A stretch of DNA of 64,000 bases. It comes from Desulfomarina profundi (GTDB taxonomy: Bacteria; Desulfobacterota; Desulfobulbia; Desulfobulbales; Desulfocapsaceae). Shown here in pieces: positions 1 to 9,423 of the stretch. The DNA is taken from assembly GCF_019703855.1 (NCBI RefSeq), contig NZ_AP024086.1, positions 620,001 through 684,000 of the forward strand, in the 5' to 3' direction. The position numbers and the translations under genes were made by a program. Below the pieces are notes generated by a model. The model was not told the origin of the DNA, ran no database searches, and saw only the letters and a list, made by a program, of their open reading frames with translations. The number at the start of each line of letters is the position of its first letter. Position 1 is the first letter of the stretch.

Positions 1-1149
1 CTTAAAATAAGTAGATGGCAGGGAGGCTATTGCCCTTCTGATGCTTTTTGTGTTTGGCAACCTGAGCGGGTAACCCTTGGGAATGAGTTTCTCTCCAGTG
101 AAGACAGAGGGACGAAGAGCCGGGTTGAGTGCTTTTATCTTTGCGTGGCTGAGATGAAAATGGCTGCTTATCCGGTCGATATGAATAAATCCTTTGAGTT
201 TGAGGTACCGCGTCGCAGGATACCGCTTTTTTCGAATACGGCTCGTTTTCTCGAGTTTTTCTGCAACTTCCAGGGCCGCAAGAAATTCGGAGTAGAAATT
301 TTTTGAGGCGAATTTAAAATGGCCGCTGTCATATCCGGAAAAAATTTTCTGATAATTCTCCTTTGCGACCACAGCCCTTACCATGCCCGCCAGACCATAA
401 TTATAGGACGTTATGGCCAGAGGCCAGTTATGCAGAGTCTGGTAACTATTTTTAAGGTAACGGGCGGCAGCCCGTGTTGAGATAATGGGATCCAGGCGTT
501 CATCGATTGTATAGTTGATAGCAAGATACTGTCTGCCGGTTCCCCTGGTGAATTGCCACATACCTGCAGCCCCGAATTTTGAATAGGCCCTGGTGTTGAA
601 CGATGATTCAACATGGGGAATATAGGCGAGTTCTTCCGGCAGTTTCATGGATCGAAATATTCTTTTCATTTCTTCCATGTAGGCTCCGGCCCTGATTACA
701 CCCTGGAGAAAACGTTCACGCTGTCCAGTCTGAATACGAACATTTTCTGCGGCTTTGGCCATGATCCTGAATTTATTGGGTCCCTTGAAAAGGGCAAGAA
801 TTTTTCTTTCCCGGGACGTGGTGGCCTTTTTCTTTTTGGCAATTTTCCTTAAAAGATGTGAGTAATGTTTCAGGGCCTGTTTGCGGGCGAGCCTGTTTAC
901 GCGGTCAGCCCCTGGAAGTTCGGAGTCGAGCAGGGGAATTACTTCGTAAATAATGGACAAATTATCTGAGTCATGTATAACTGCATCGTTCAGGGAATAA
1001 GTGGAATAGATTTTTTTCCAGAAGGCGATATTTTTCTTTATTTCGGGATAATGGGGGAACAGTTGTCCGGAAAATCCAGTTACGGGACAAGAGATGCCCA
1101 GGGTCATTATGAAAAAAATGATTGTCCGAAATAAAACCAAAATGGTCAC
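1..1149 (-). CDS. MltD-like membrane-bound lytic murein transglycosylase, partial
   Basis: Read by hand on the minus strand: an open frame of 383 codons from a GTG at 1149 runs off the left edge, so the C-terminus is missing. The N-terminus is a hydrophobic export signal (about residues 2-20). An SLT (lysozyme-like) domain spans about residues 165-270. It has the catalytic glutamate in HVESSFN (Glu181), then GMWQF (196-200) and SYNYG (248-252), the standard motif order of the MltD/Slt family. The segment after about 310 (HIDRISSHF, then KALNP) looks like the start of a LysM-type wall-binding module. The family cleaves peptidoglycan glycan strands to anhydromuropeptides in the periplasm. The start is uncertain because no strong Shine-Dalgarno is visible; an ATG 14 codons further in is an alternative. 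Confidence 0.88.
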   Translation of the reverse strand, partial: MTILVLFRTIIFFIMTLGISCPVTGFSGQLFPHYPEIKKNIAFWKKIYSTYSLNDAVIHDSDNLSIIYEVIPLLDSELPGADRVNRLARKQALKHYSHLLRKIAKKKKATTSRERKILALFKGPNKFRIMAKAAENVRIQTGQRERFLQGVIRAGAYMEEMKRIFRSMKLPEELAYIPHVESSFNTRAYSKFGAAGMWQFTRGTGRQYLAINYTIDERLDPIISTRAAARYLKNSYQTLHNWPLAITSYNYGLAGMVRAVVAKENYQKIFSGYDSGHFKFASKNFYSEFLAALEVAEKLEKTSRIRKKRYPATRYLKLKGFIHIDRISSHFHLSHAKIKALNPALRPSVFTGEKLIPKGYPLRLPNTKSIRRAIASLPSTYFK

Positions 1150-1368
1150 TTGGAAAAATTATTGATCACCCATGAATTCGGTCTGAGCTCTTTGCTGTTC
1201 AGATGCTGCAGTCATGCCGGGTTTCAGGTGTAATCAGAAATGTTTACAATCTCTGCAGGAAAATCCTGTAATAATGATAGCATGTCACCTGAAATTTGCA
1301 ATTGCCATTTTCCCGCAGCCTTTTCAGGATCACCCACAACAAATCAGAAGGAAGGTGTTTGAAAAACC

Positions 1369-1854
1369 ATGTATACTCCTATAGTTGCGACTCTTGGTTA
1401 TATAATGTCTCCCGATGGCCGGCAGACGCTGCTGGTTCATCGCAATAAAAGAAAAGATGATCAGCATCTCGGCAAATATAATGGCCTGGGAGGCAAGATG
1501 ATGCCGGAAGAGGATATTCATACATGTCTGCTTCGGGAAATACGGGAAGAGGCCGGTATTATTTGTGAAAATGTTGTACTGCGGGGAACCGTCAACTGGA
1601 CGGGTTTTGGCCCGAAGGGGGAAAACTGGTTTGGTTTCATCTACAGAATAGACAGTTTCCTGGGAACTCCGAAGATGACCAATGAAGAGGGAGATCTCTG
1701 TTGGGTCAATGTTGCTGATATCCTGGATCTTCCAATGTGGGAGGGGGACCGATTTTTTCTTCCTCTGGTTTTTGACGATGATCCACGGGTGTTTCACGGG
1801 TATATGCCGTATGATAATGGACGGCCACTGGACTGGAAGTATTCCCGGATCTGA
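1369..1854 (+). CDS. NUDIX hydrolase, MTH1/8-oxo-dGTPase-like
   Basis: A 161-residue single-domain protein. The full Nudix box GX5EX7REUXEEXGU is present at residues 42-64 (Gly42, Glu48, Arg56-Glu57, Glu60-Glu61, Gly63), preceded by KYNGLGGK, which is typical of MTH1-like 8-oxo-dGTP diphosphatases. The family hydrolyses nucleoside diphosphates linked to another group; oxidised dNTP cleaning is the likely role here but the substrate is inferred. GGAAGG lies upstream of the ATG at rather long spacing. It is a single gene, diverging from the lytic transglycosylase across a 219-base gap in which I saw nothing specific. Confidence 0.85.
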   Translation: MYTPIVATLGYIMSPDGRQTLLVHRNKRKDDQHLGKYNGLGGKMMPEEDIHTCLLREIREEAGIICENVVLRGTVNWTGFGPKGENWFGFIYRIDSFLGTPKMTNEEGDLCWVNVADILDLPMWEGDRFFLPLVFDDDPRVFHGYMPYDNGRPLDWKYSRI

Positions 1855-2192
1855 TCGGTCACTGCCTTTTTAGGGAAATGAATTTCTGAAGCCTGATGTT
1901 GACCATTTGTAAATTATAAATTCATGAAAACAGACAGTTAAAAACCTCGTGATCAGTTACGTACCATGGTATACTCCAACATGGTTTTTCTGCTCGTTAA
2001 TATTTCAACTCAGTCTGGTTTCCGTGCACAGCGGATATGGTTGTATGCCTTGGGCATATCTTGAAACAGGTTGGGTTTCACATGCAAAATTACAATAAAA
2101 ATTCCGGCAGTTACATTGTTGACTGGTTCTGTTTTCCATAAGAAAACGACAGATCGGGGAATTGCCGGAAAAGAAATAAAGGGGGTTTCATT
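1855..2192 (+). other. Intergenic region, no gene
   Basis: The 338 bases between the NUDIX gene and zapB hold no convincing reading frame. A near-palindrome GTACCATGGTAT lies around 1960-1971. No terminator with a U tract and no clear promoter was found. The ribosome binding site of the next gene (GGGGG before ATG at 2193) is at the right end. Confidence 0.5.
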
Positions 2193-2618
2193 ATGGAACA
2201 GGAAAGTGAACTTCAGCGTCTTGAACAGTTCGTGGAGAGCCTGCTGCTCCGTTTTACGCGACTACGCGAGGAAAACAGGAAATTGCAGGGAGAACTGGCT
2301 GAACGGGATGAGGAAATTCAAAATCTTCGCTCAAACCTTTCTTCCAGTGATGTAGAGAGAAATGAGATCAGCCTGAGGGTTAATCGACTTGTTGCTCAGA
2401 TTGAGGAATGGGAGCGGAATCTGGGTGAAGAAGAGATCACAGGGCCTGAGATGACCGAGAACGATGAAGATTCTGCCGGGGAGGAAATGGCCGGAGAGGG
2501 GGCTGGTGTCAATGCCACTGAAACTGGTGAATTTTCTTCAGTTGCAGAGGAAAACGAGGAGGAGAGAAGGGTACAGCATAATCTGTTTTCCATGGGAACA
2601 TCTTCTCCTGAAGAATAA
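2193..2618 (+). CDS. zapB: ZapB-like coiled-coil cell division protein
   Basis: A 141-residue acidic protein. Residues about 5-80 form a continuous heptad-rich coiled coil (QRLEQFVESLLLRF, then EENRKLQ and NEISLRVNRL), as in ZapB, which bundles at the division septum through ZapA and FtsZ. The last 60 residues are a low-complexity Glu/Asp/Ser tail not found in E. coli ZapB (about 80 residues). A GGGGG Shine-Dalgarno precedes the ATG. The next gene, 44 bases downstream, is zapA, which supports the call; the coiled coil alone would be weak evidence. Confidence 0.7.
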   Translation: MEQESELQRLEQFVESLLLRFTRLREENRKLQGELAERDEEIQNLRSNLSSSDVERNEISLRVNRLVAQIEEWERNLGEEEITGPEMTENDEDSAGEEMAGEGAGVNATETGEFSSVAEENEEERRVQHNLFSMGTSSPEE

Positions 2619-2662
2619 TAACCGATTTTAATGCTGGAAAAAGTGACGGGGGCTGAGCCGGA

Positions 2663-2977
2663 ATGTCGGAAAAAGAAAGGCTTGTGCGGTTTGAACTCAT
2701 GGGGCAGGAGTATGCTTTTTATACAGGTGCCTCGGAAGAGGAGATGGAGTCTATTCTCAGTCTTGTCCGCAGTCTTGTCAAGCCCGGTCCAGCCGGTGGT
2801 TCCGGAACCCTGCCCGTAAGCAAGATTGCCATACTGGCATGCCTGAATATTGCTTCACGTTATGTGAAACTGAAACAGGAATTCAAAGATTACAGGGAGG
2901 ATTCTGAACAGCGTATAGCCCGTTTGAATAAGAAAATCGGTGCAGGGCTGGCTGGAGATGATACTGAAACCATGTAG
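2663..2977 (+). CDS. zapA: Cell division protein ZapA
   Basis: 104 residues, the normal ZapA length. It has the N-terminal FtsZ-binding beta module (LVRFELMGQEYAF, then ASEEEMESI) and a C-terminal coiled-coil helix (ILACLNIASRYVKLKQEF to about residue 95). ZapA crosslinks FtsZ protofilaments in the cytoplasmic Z ring and recruits ZapB, whose candidate gene is immediately upstream. The 6S RNA candidate directly downstream reproduces the zapA-ssrS order common in Proteobacteria. It is probably co-transcribed with the upstream coiled-coil gene. Confidence 0.88.
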   Translation: MSEKERLVRFELMGQEYAFYTGASEEEMESILSLVRSLVKPGPAGGSGTLPVSKIAILACLNIASRYVKLKQEFKDYREDSEQRIARLNKKIGAGLAGDDTETM

Positions 2978-3070
2978 CCGGTGCGGCAGGATTTTCAGAT
3001 AAACTGTTTTCGTTTATTGGAAAGTCTGCTATAGTTACAGATAAAGACATGAAATGAAATACGGGTCTTT

Positions 3071-3235
3071 CCCTGCACTGTTGGTGATCCTCAGTGTTTG
3101 TTGAGCCAACTCTCATGAAAAGGGTACCTCCGCTGGTATCTTAAGGAAGATCGCTTGCGAATTTCCTGACGTTGTTATGAGGATGCCCACCTATTAACTT
3201 AGGTTTAACTGTCCTGGTGACACGGCAGTGTGGGG
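3071..3235 (+). ncRNA. ssrS: 6S RNA candidate
   Basis: No frame is coded here, but the sequence folds like 6S RNA. The ends CCCTGCACTGTTG (3071-3083) and CGGCAGTGTGGGG (3223-3235) pair over 13 positions with G-U wobbles. CTCAT near 3112 pairs with ATGAG near 3178 to close an inner helix. Apical hairpins form from GGTACC/GGTATC and AGGAA/TTCCT with a TCGC-tt-GCGA tip. A small hairpin ACCTA/TAGGT (about 3189-3203) lies where the 3' side of the 6S central bubble has one. Length (165) and position just after zapA fit. 6S RNA binds RNA polymerase holoenzyme by mimicking an open promoter. Exact ends are estimates. Confidence 0.78.
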
Positions 3236-3706
3236 AAGATGTTTTTATTTTTATATAATGTGTTGTGGATGTAATTTTAACGATCCGGTGGGTTTCTGCT
3301 TACATTGAGAGGCAAAAAAAGAAAAAGAAAACCTTCCGGTTAATTATATTTTAACAAGATTGACTTCAGCAGAAAGGTGCTGTCGGAACAAATTAGAATA
3401 TTGGAAAGCGACAATTGCTTTTTTAAAATAATCTTTCGGATATTTTCATTGACGTGAGGTGTCGGGAATTATATTTTTTGAATTACTCTGGACTAATGCC
3501 GGATAATTGGCTTATTGTTCTGTAATTACTGGAAATATATGGCATTTTGTTTGCTGCAATGGTGTAATGTATCTCCTTTGCCCGGTTTTGGATGGGAGAT
3601 TTTATTGAAGTCACCTCAAGAGTCCAGGTGGTAGTACGGGCTTTTCTCTTTTGTTCTTCTGGCTGTTCCTCTGTCCTGTCAGTCGTTTAAACGATAGGAT
3701 TTCCTT
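3236..3706 (+). other. Long untranslated region upstream of rny
   Basis: 471 A+T-rich bases between the 6S RNA candidate and ribonuclease Y. No reading frame is convincing. A weak promoter-like pair TTGACG (3449) and TATATT (3470) has a poor 15-base spacer. The segment likely contains the rny promoter and leader; I see no riboswitch fold. Confidence 0.45.
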
Positions 3707-5272
3707 ATGGATTTGTTCAATTCTCCCTATTTATTTCTTGCTTCGGGTCTGGTGGCTGGTCTGGTCATTGGATTTTTTCTGCGAAAACGGGTTGTTGAGG
3801 GAAACGAAAAAAATATTAAGGCCCAAAGTCGGCAGATAATTGAAACAGCTATTGTCGAGGCCGAACAGTTAAAAAAAGAGGCGTTGCTGCAAAGTAAGGA
3901 GGCGGCCTACAAGGTCAAGCAGGCACTTGAAGAAGAACTTCAGGCTGACCGTGATGAACTCAAAGACGAGAGAAGGCAGCTGAAACGGAAACGGGACGGT
4001 CTCAAAAGAGAGTGGGACAGTTACGACAGAAAACAGCTTGAGCTGTACAAAAATGAAAAACGATTAAAGCAGCTGAAGGATGAATGGCAGGAAAAGCATA
4101 AGGAAATCGATAATCTGATTGGGAAGCAGCGATATGAACTGTCCCGTCTTGCAGGTATCAGTCAGGAGGAGGCAAAAAAACTCCTGATGGATTCTCTGGA
4201 GAGTGAGGCGAGGATGGATGCAGCCAAAAGGCTTGCCAAAATAGAAAATGAAATGAAAGTTGAGGCGGACCGGAAAGCGAAAAATATTCTGGCCCTTGCT
4301 ATTTCCAGGTACGCTGGGGATTACGTGGCCGATCGGACCGTTTCGGTTGTTCCTCTGCCAAGCGATGAAATGAAGGGTCGGATAATTGGTCGCGAAGGAA
4401 GAAATATCCGGGCCATTGAAGCCGCAACCGGAATAGACATCATCATAGATGATACCCCGGAGGCGGTTATACTTTCAGGTTTTAATCCGGTTCGCCGGGA
4501 GGTTGCCCGTCTGGCCCTGCTGCAGCTTATCAATGACGGCAGAATTCACCCAGGCCGAATTGAAGAAGTTGTGGAGAAAGTTACCAGGGAACTTGAGGTG
4601 ACCATGAGGGAAGCTGGGGAGCAGTCGACCTTTGATGTGGGCGTCCATGGAGTTCATGTGGAGCTGATGAACCTGCTTGGTCGTTTGAAATACAGAACAA
4701 GTTATGGGCAGAATGTTCTGCAGCATTCCCTGGAAGTCTCTTTTCTCTGCGGTATTATGGCATCGGAACTGGGTGTCGATGTAAAGATTGCCAAACGCGC
4801 CGGTCTTCTTCATGATATCGGTAAGGCTGTGGATCATGAAGTCGAAGGGTCCCATGCCATAATCGGGCGGGATCTGGCAAAGAAATACGGTGAGGCGGAA
4901 GAAGTGGTGTACGCTATTGGTGCCCACCATGAAGATCAGCCTCCCCAGAGTGTTATTGATGTACTGGTGCAGTCTGCTGATGCACTGTCGGGAGCCCGGC
5001 CGGGGGCCAGAAAAGAGATGCTTGAGAGCTATGTCAAGCGGCTTGAAGATCTGGAAGCCATCGCCAACGGATACGAGGGTGTGGAAAAATCGTATGCCAT
5101 TCAGGCCGGTCGTGACCTGCGGATCATAGTGGATTCGAACAAGGTGAAGGATGAAGAGGCCACTCTGCTCAGCCTGGATATTGCTAAATCCATTGAGGAT
5201 AAATTGACCTATCCCGGGCAAATTCGAATTACCGTTATTCGGGAAACACGGGCCGTGGAATATGCCAGGTAG
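3707..5272 (+). CDS. rny: Ribonuclease Y
   Basis: 521 residues, the standard RNase Y length and architecture. An N-terminal membrane helix (about 5-24) is followed by a long charged coiled coil (about 35-190), a KH RNA-binding domain with [10 protein letters not shown] (about 223) and an HD phosphohydrolase domain with the metal-binding His369-Asp370 in LLHDIGKA. The enzyme is a membrane-anchored endonuclease that initiates mRNA decay. It is common in Firmicutes and also known from Deltaproteobacteria-type genomes. An AGGA lies nine bases before the ATG. tyrS follows after 31 bases, probably in the same transcript. Confidence 0.95.
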   Translation: MDLFNSPYLFLASGLVAGLVIGFFLRKRVVEGNEKNIKAQSRQIIETAIVEAEQLKKEALLQSKEAAYKVKQALEEELQADRDELKDERRQLKRKRDGLKREWDSYDRKQLELYKNEKRLKQLKDEWQEKHKEIDNLIGKQRYELSRLAGISQEEAKKLLMDSLESEARMDAAKRLAKIENEMKVEADRKAKNILALAISRYAGDYVADRTVSVVPLPSDEMKGRIIGREGRNIRAIEAATGIDIIIDDTPEAVILSGFNPVRREVARLALLQLINDGRIHPGRIEEVVEKVTRELEVTMREAGEQSTFDVGVHGVHVELMNLLGRLKYRTSYGQNVLQHSLEVSFLCGIMASELGVDVKIAKRAGLLHDIGKAVDHEVEGSHAIIGRDLAKKYGEAEEVVYAIGAHHEDQPPQSVIDVLVQSADALSGARPGARKEMLESYVKRLEDLEAIANGYEGVEKSYAIQAGRDLRIIVDSNKVKDEEATLLSLDIAKSIEDKLTYPGQIRITVIRETRAVEYAR

Positions 5273-5303
5273 GTAAAAACAACGTATTTGAACAGGTTTG
5301 GAA

Positions 5304-6515
5304 ATGGTTTCGATAGAAAAGCAGCTTGAACTGATAGAGCGGGGAACAGTGGATTGTATATCCCGTGAGGAACTCATCAAGAAATTGAAGAAGTCAGAAG
5401 AGACAGGTGTGCCGTTGAAGGTGAAAGCCGGTTTTGACCCCACCGCACCCGATCTGCATCTTGGTCACACTGTCCTTTTGCAGAAATTAAAACATTTCCA
5501 GGATCTGGGGCATGACATCTATTTTCTGATAGGTGATTTTACCGGAATGATAGGTGATCCCACCGGCAAGTCCGATACGAGAAAAGCGCTGACTGTGGCA
5601 CAGGTTGCGGAAAATGCAGAGAGTTATAAAAGTCAGGTGTTTAAAATTCTGGATCCGGAAAAAACGCGTGTGGTTTTTAACAGCACCTGGCTCGGAAAGC
5701 TTACTTCTTATGATATGATCAAGCTTGCCTCTCAGCTGACAGTGGCCAGAATGCTTGAACGGGATGATTTTAAAAAGAGATTTGACAGCGGGAAACCCAT
5801 CTCCATTCATGAGTTTCTCTATCCACTTATCCAGGGATATGATTCTGTGGCCATGGAGGCAGACGTTGAGCTGGGAGGGACGGATCAACTTTTTAACCTG
5901 CTCATGGGCAGAGACCTTCAGCGTTCCCGGGGACAGGAACCACAGATCGTACTGACCATGCCGCTTCTTGAAGGTCTGGATGGTGTTAATAAGATGTCGA
6001 AATCACTCGGTAATTATATTGGCATTACCGAATCAGCCGATAATATTTACGGCAAGGTTCTTTCTGTTTCCGATGATCTGATGTTTCGTTACTATGAACT
6101 TCTCAGTGATCTGGACAGCAGAGACATTGAAGAACTTGCAGACAAAGTGAAGGATGGGACACTCCATCCAAAAGAGGTAAAGAAACAGCTGGCCCGTGAA
6201 TTGACGGCCCGGTTTCATTCATCCGAGACGGCACTTGCTGCAGAAGAAAACTTTGAGAAGGTCTTTAAGAAAGGTGGAGTTCCAGATGAGATAGAAGAAT
6301 TTATCTGTTCCGTATCTGAACCTGTGTGGCTACCTCAGCTTCTTGTGGATGCAGCGCTTGTCAAATCAACGTCAGAGGGAAGACGGTTGATCAAACAGAA
6401 TGCGGTCTCCATAGACGGGGAAAAAGTTATGGATGTGAACAGGATGGTGGCTCCGGAAGGAACACCGTTGCTCAAGGTCGGCAAACGACGATTCTGCAAG
6501 GTTGTTTTTCGCTGA
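5304..6515 (+). CDS. tyrS: Tyrosyl-tRNA synthetase
   Basis: 403 residues from the ATG at 5304, chosen over a TTG two codons upstream because AGG at 5294 and the ATG fit better. It is a class I synthetase: the HIGH motif appears as HLGH (52-55), the KMSKS loop is intact (230-234), and the C-terminal 60 residues are an S4-like RNA-binding domain (about 340-400). It charges tRNA-Tyr in the cytoplasm. No T-box or other leader was seen in the short gap after rny. Its 3' end faces the Fur-family gene. Confidence 0.95.
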   Translation: MVSIEKQLELIERGTVDCISREELIKKLKKSEETGVPLKVKAGFDPTAPDLHLGHTVLLQKLKHFQDLGHDIYFLIGDFTGMIGDPTGKSDTRKALTVAQVAENAESYKSQVFKILDPEKTRVVFNSTWLGKLTSYDMIKLASQLTVARMLERDDFKKRFDSGKPISIHEFLYPLIQGYDSVAMEADVELGGTDQLFNLLMGRDLQRSRGQEPQIVLTMPLLEGLDGVNKMSKSLGNYIGITESADNIYGKVLSVSDDLMFRYYELLSDLDSRDIEELADKVKDGTLHPKEVKKQLARELTARFHSSETALAAEENFEKVFKKGGVPDEIEEFICSVSEPVWLPQLLVDAALVKSTSEGRRLIKQNAVSIDGEKVMDVNRMVAPEGTPLLKVGKRRFCKVVFR

Positions 6516-6610
6516 ATTCTTACACTATCTGACAACTTCACACCGCAGGCGTTTTTTCCACAGTGCAGGTTGTCATTGCCTGTTGTGGTAGACGCAATTT
6601 TATATTCCCT

Positions 6611-6647
6611 CCCCTGGATAAATAAAGACAGAACAACCCTCCAGGGG
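6611..6647. terminator. Inverted repeat between convergent tyrS and fur-like gene
   Basis: CCCCTGG (6611-6617) and CCAGGGG (6641-6647) form a seven-pair stem with a 23-base loop. The loop is long and there is no strong U tract, so terminator function is only suggested by the convergent position. Confidence 0.35.
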
Positions 6648-6681
6648 AAGAGAAAGGAGAAGAACTACTGCTGTCAGCATC

Positions 6682-7098
6682 TCAGTTCAGCAGTTGTTCG
6701 CCATTTTTTTCAAGGCATTCACTGCAGATTCCTGAAAATTCAATATGATGTCCCAGGATCTTGTAGTTGCATGTTTTTGCTGCAGCTTCATTAATTTCCT
6801 GCTGTACTTCCAGATCGATATCGTCAACTTTACCACAGCTGCTGCACCTGATATGGTAGTGGGGAGTGACAGTTGCGTCGAATCTTTTCTGGGTGCCTCC
6901 TACTTCCAGTTTTAAAATGATACCGCTTTCGGCCATTAATTCAAGATTCCTGTAAACAGTCCCAAGGCCGATACGGGGAAGTCTCTTTCGGACCATATCG
7001 TATACTTCATTGGCAGTGGGATGTGAGGTAACCTTACCCAGTTCTTCCAAAATAATCTGTCGTTGCGTCGTTAGTCGCATGTTTGGCAAATCTTCCAT
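6682..7098 (-). CDS. Fur/PerR-family metal-dependent repressor
   Basis: 138 residues from the ATG at 7098; another ATG six codons in is also possible. The N-terminal winged helix contains RLTTQRQIIL and the recognition-helix signature GLGTVYRNLELM. The C-terminal dimerisation domain has HYHIRCSSC and CSEC, two CxxC pairs that hold the structural zinc in Fur, PerR and Zur proteins. It acts as a cytoplasmic DNA-binding repressor responding to metal or peroxide. The small size and H-rich linker fit PerR, but the sensor ligand cannot be fixed from sequence alone. A Fur/PerR-like box lies upstream. Confidence 0.85.
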   Translation of the reverse strand: MEDLPNMRLTTQRQIILEELGKVTSHPTANEVYDMVRKRLPRIGLGTVYRNLELMAESGIILKLEVGGTQKRFDATVTPHYHIRCSSCGKVDDIDLEVQQEINEAAAKTCNYKILGHHIEFSGICSECLEKNGEQLLN

Positions 7099-7135
7099 AA
7101 TCAAATCAGTACCTTTAAAAGTTTTTGAGAAAATT

Positions 7136-7150
7136 TATCAATTATTATAT
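7136..7150 (-). promoter_or_regulatory. Possible Fur/PerR box upstream of the regulator gene
   Basis: On the minus strand ATATAATAATTGATA matches about 11 of 15 positions of the PerR consensus TTATAATNATTATAA and sits about 40 bases before the start codon, amid TATACT/TATAAT promoter-like sequence. Autorepression would be typical of the family. This is an A+T-rich region, so a chance match is possible. Confidence 0.3.
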
Positions 7151-7173
7151 AGTATAAAAAATTACATGAAAAA

Positions 7174-8475
7174 TCAACAATAATCATCAGCAGTGTTCAC
7201 CTGGGGATTAAAATAGCCGAAACGAAGCAACGGGAATCGAGCTTTCAGCTCTTTTAACCAGGTCCTCATGCCCATTGATTGTGAATCATGAGGGAAGTGC
7301 AGGGCCTGAAGATACCATTCCGGGTCCATGTTAAGGTTACGCAACTGGATAAAGTCTGGAGAATGGGATTCGATAAATCGGCACAGGGATACAAACTCCA
7401 CCTTCGAGTCAGTAAAACCGGGCAGGATGAAATAGTTGAGTGAGACAAACCGTCCGGCATCTTTCATGTTATCAATTGATTTTTTTACGTCGGTGAAACA
7501 ATACCCCTTCGGTCTGTAATAACGGTTATAGTATTTTTCGACAGTAGAGTTCAGGCTGACTCTTATACTGTCCAGGCCTGCATCAGCGAGTTGCGCTACG
7601 GCCCCGGGTCTGCTCGAGTTTGAGTTGAGGTTGATTGTGCCTCTGTCGGTTTTGTGCCTGATCAGGGCAATTGCCTGTTGCAGCACATCGGCCTGCAACA
7701 GGGGTTCCCCTTCACATCCCTGGCCAAAGCTGACGATGGGATTTTCTGCTGTCTGCAGATGAATTACGGCCATTTCGGCAATTTCTTCAGGGGTGGGGAC
7801 AAAGGTAATTCTGTCCTGGGTAGCAGGGCAGCATCCTGACGGCTGAAGGGAGATACAACCGAGGCAGCGGGCATTGCATTCCGGAGAAGTGGGGAGAGGC
7901 GCTTCCCATCGACCAAGAAAAAAATTGCGCGCCGCAGGGCAGCCATAGGTGAGACAACATTTGCCGAGATGCTGAACCAGCCGGTTATTTCTGTAATGTT
8001 TCAATTTCTTTCTGGTCCTTTGCTCGACCGTCTGCTGGCTGAACTGGTCAAAATCCTGTCTCCTGTCCGGATCACTTCTGAAGGCAGTCACCCAGAAACG
8101 GCCGTCCTGCCAACCAACCGCGGTATAGGCAAAGAGAGGGAGGGTTGGTCCATTCTTCTCAGTCTGGTAGCTGCTGGTGTAAATGGCAGTATGGGCCGGT
8201 GCCATGAATGCGGCTACGGCCCGTATCTGTTCCCCTGGTCTGTCAGGATCTTCGGTGAGGAGAACAGGTTCATGTTCAACCGGGTCCCAGCCAACCGGCA
8301 GCCGCCCGGGAAGACCAAAGAGTTCGCTGCCTTCCGGCAGGGGAATATAATCTTCAAGGGCCGGTTTTTCAAAGTGTCCATTACTCATGCCCACTGCTTC
8401 CAGTTCAGGGAAGTCCGTGATGTTGCCGGCAGAATCTGCCAGGAGCAGGACCGGGTGGGCAGATGGCTTGAACAT
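7174..8475 (-). CDS. Radical SAM protein, function unknown
   Basis: 433 residues. The radical SAM cluster motif CNARCLGC (Cys200, Cys204, Cys207) begins a TIM-barrel region extending to about 400, with GQGCEGEPLL as the SAM-binding glycine/glutamate element. The first 190 residues have no recognised fold; a further cysteine cluster (KCCLTYGCP, 172-180) precedes the SAM motif and might bind an extra metal cluster. The gene overlaps the upstream small gene by one base (TGATG), implying translational coupling. The reaction cannot be named. It resembles radical SAM proteins annotated as Fe-S oxidoreductases in sulfate reducers; that is memory, not a search. Confidence 0.75.
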   Translation of the reverse strand: MFKPSAHPVLLLADSAGNITDFPELEAVGMSNGHFEKPALEDYIPLPEGSELFGLPGRLPVGWDPVEHEPVLLTEDPDRPGEQIRAVAAFMAPAHTAIYTSSYQTEKNGPTLPLFAYTAVGWQDGRFWVTAFRSDPDRRQDFDQFSQQTVEQRTRKKLKHYRNNRLVQHLGKCCLTYGCPAARNFFLGRWEAPLPTSPECNARCLGCISLQPSGCCPATQDRITFVPTPEEIAEMAVIHLQTAENPIVSFGQGCEGEPLLQADVLQQAIALIRHKTDRGTINLNSNSSRPGAVAQLADAGLDSIRVSLNSTVEKYYNRYYRPKGYCFTDVKKSIDNMKDAGRFVSLNYFILPGFTDSKVEFVSLCRFIESHSPDFIQLRNLNMDPEWYLQALHFPHDSQSMGMRTWLKELKARFPLLRFGYFNPQVNTADDYC

Positions 8476-8897
8476 CAGGGTCTCAGTACCCTGAATACGG
8501 AATCGACAACCCGGTAAATATCTAGATCGTCGCCGAAGATATCCTGGATGGCCGGATTGTTAATTAAGTCTTCAATAATGTATTGCGTGAAATAGAGACT
8601 GACCACATTCGGGTCCTGGGCAATGGTGCGGATGGGGGCGATTTTCATCTGCAGTTCAAATTCGTCGATATAGCCAAGGGAATTAAGCTGTTTTTCAAAG
8701 GCTTCCCGTATGGCATCCGCAGAAGTCGTCTCGATAATTTTTCTGTCTATGATTCGCTGGGCCAGCTTTGCGGCAAACTCCGGGGCATGATCCTTGGCAA
8801 GATGGAACATTTTTCTCCGTTCCTGTTCACGTTTCCGGTCAATTTTTCGAATCGTTTTATCTGTGGTTCTATTGGGACTGATATTTACTTTAGCCAT
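8475..8897 (-). CDS. Conserved hypothetical protein coupled to radical SAM gene
   Basis: 140 residues with a basic N-terminal third (KTIRKIDRKREQERRK) and a predicted helical remainder. There is no signal peptide, membrane segment, cysteine or motif I recognise. Its stop codon overlaps the start of the radical SAM gene by one base, so the pair is probably translated together and may act together, for instance as substrate-binding partner and enzyme. I do not recognise the family. Confidence 0.65.
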   Translation of the reverse strand: MAKVNISPNRTTDKTIRKIDRKREQERRKMFHLAKDHAPEFAAKLAQRIIDRKIIETTSADAIREAFEKQLNSLGYIDEFELQMKIAPIRTIAQDPNVVSLYFTQYIIEDLINNPAIQDIFGDDLDIYRVVDSVFRVLRP

Positions 8898-9423
8898 TGA
8901 ACTCTCCCCGAAAAGGTCTCATCTGCTGAAGAAGAAAATAGAAGACCTGTTAATTACAAAAACTACTGAAAATCAATACCACCATTTTATAATCTGAAAG
9001 AATAAATATCACTAGCGGAAAGTGAACCCTGCCTGTACGAATATTTTCTCATGGGGGCCATCCCGGGTGAAAATTTTACCCTTTTCCGGCTTCTTAAAAG
9101 AAGAAAACTGAAATAGTCTGTAGCTTTTATAAAAGAATAGTGGTACACCGAAAAAAAAAGTTGAATTTGGTGTTCTTTCCTTTATATATATCCAATTGAC
9201 TCAAAGATATCTGTTTGTCTGATTGTTTTTAAAGCATACCTTCGGTCTTTTCGTCAGCAGCTGTGATCAGGCTGAACCAAAAAGTAAATTTGTGCCCCTG
9301 ATTCAGGGGGGATTTTCCGGGCATAAGTAAAGCATGAAAATTAAGAGTGGAAATGCCGTTTATTTCCCTGATCCCCAAATAATTTTCATATCAATAATAT
9401 AGGTACTTCTGGAGGTTCTGACT
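8898..9423. other. Divergent intergenic region with a perfect inverted repeat
   Basis: 526 bases between the hypothetical gene (minus) and pal (plus) hold no supported gene. CCCCTGA-T-TCAGGGG at 9295-9309 is a perfect 7+1+7 inverted repeat about 115 bases before pal and could be an operator or small hairpin. A Shine-Dalgarno GGAGG sits just before the pal ATG. Confidence 0.5.

Noticed and set aside
4475-5443. 322-codon minus-strand frame opposite rny and tyrS
   Set aside because: It lies wholly antisense to clear rny and tyrS sequence, has no ribosome site and no recognised motif.
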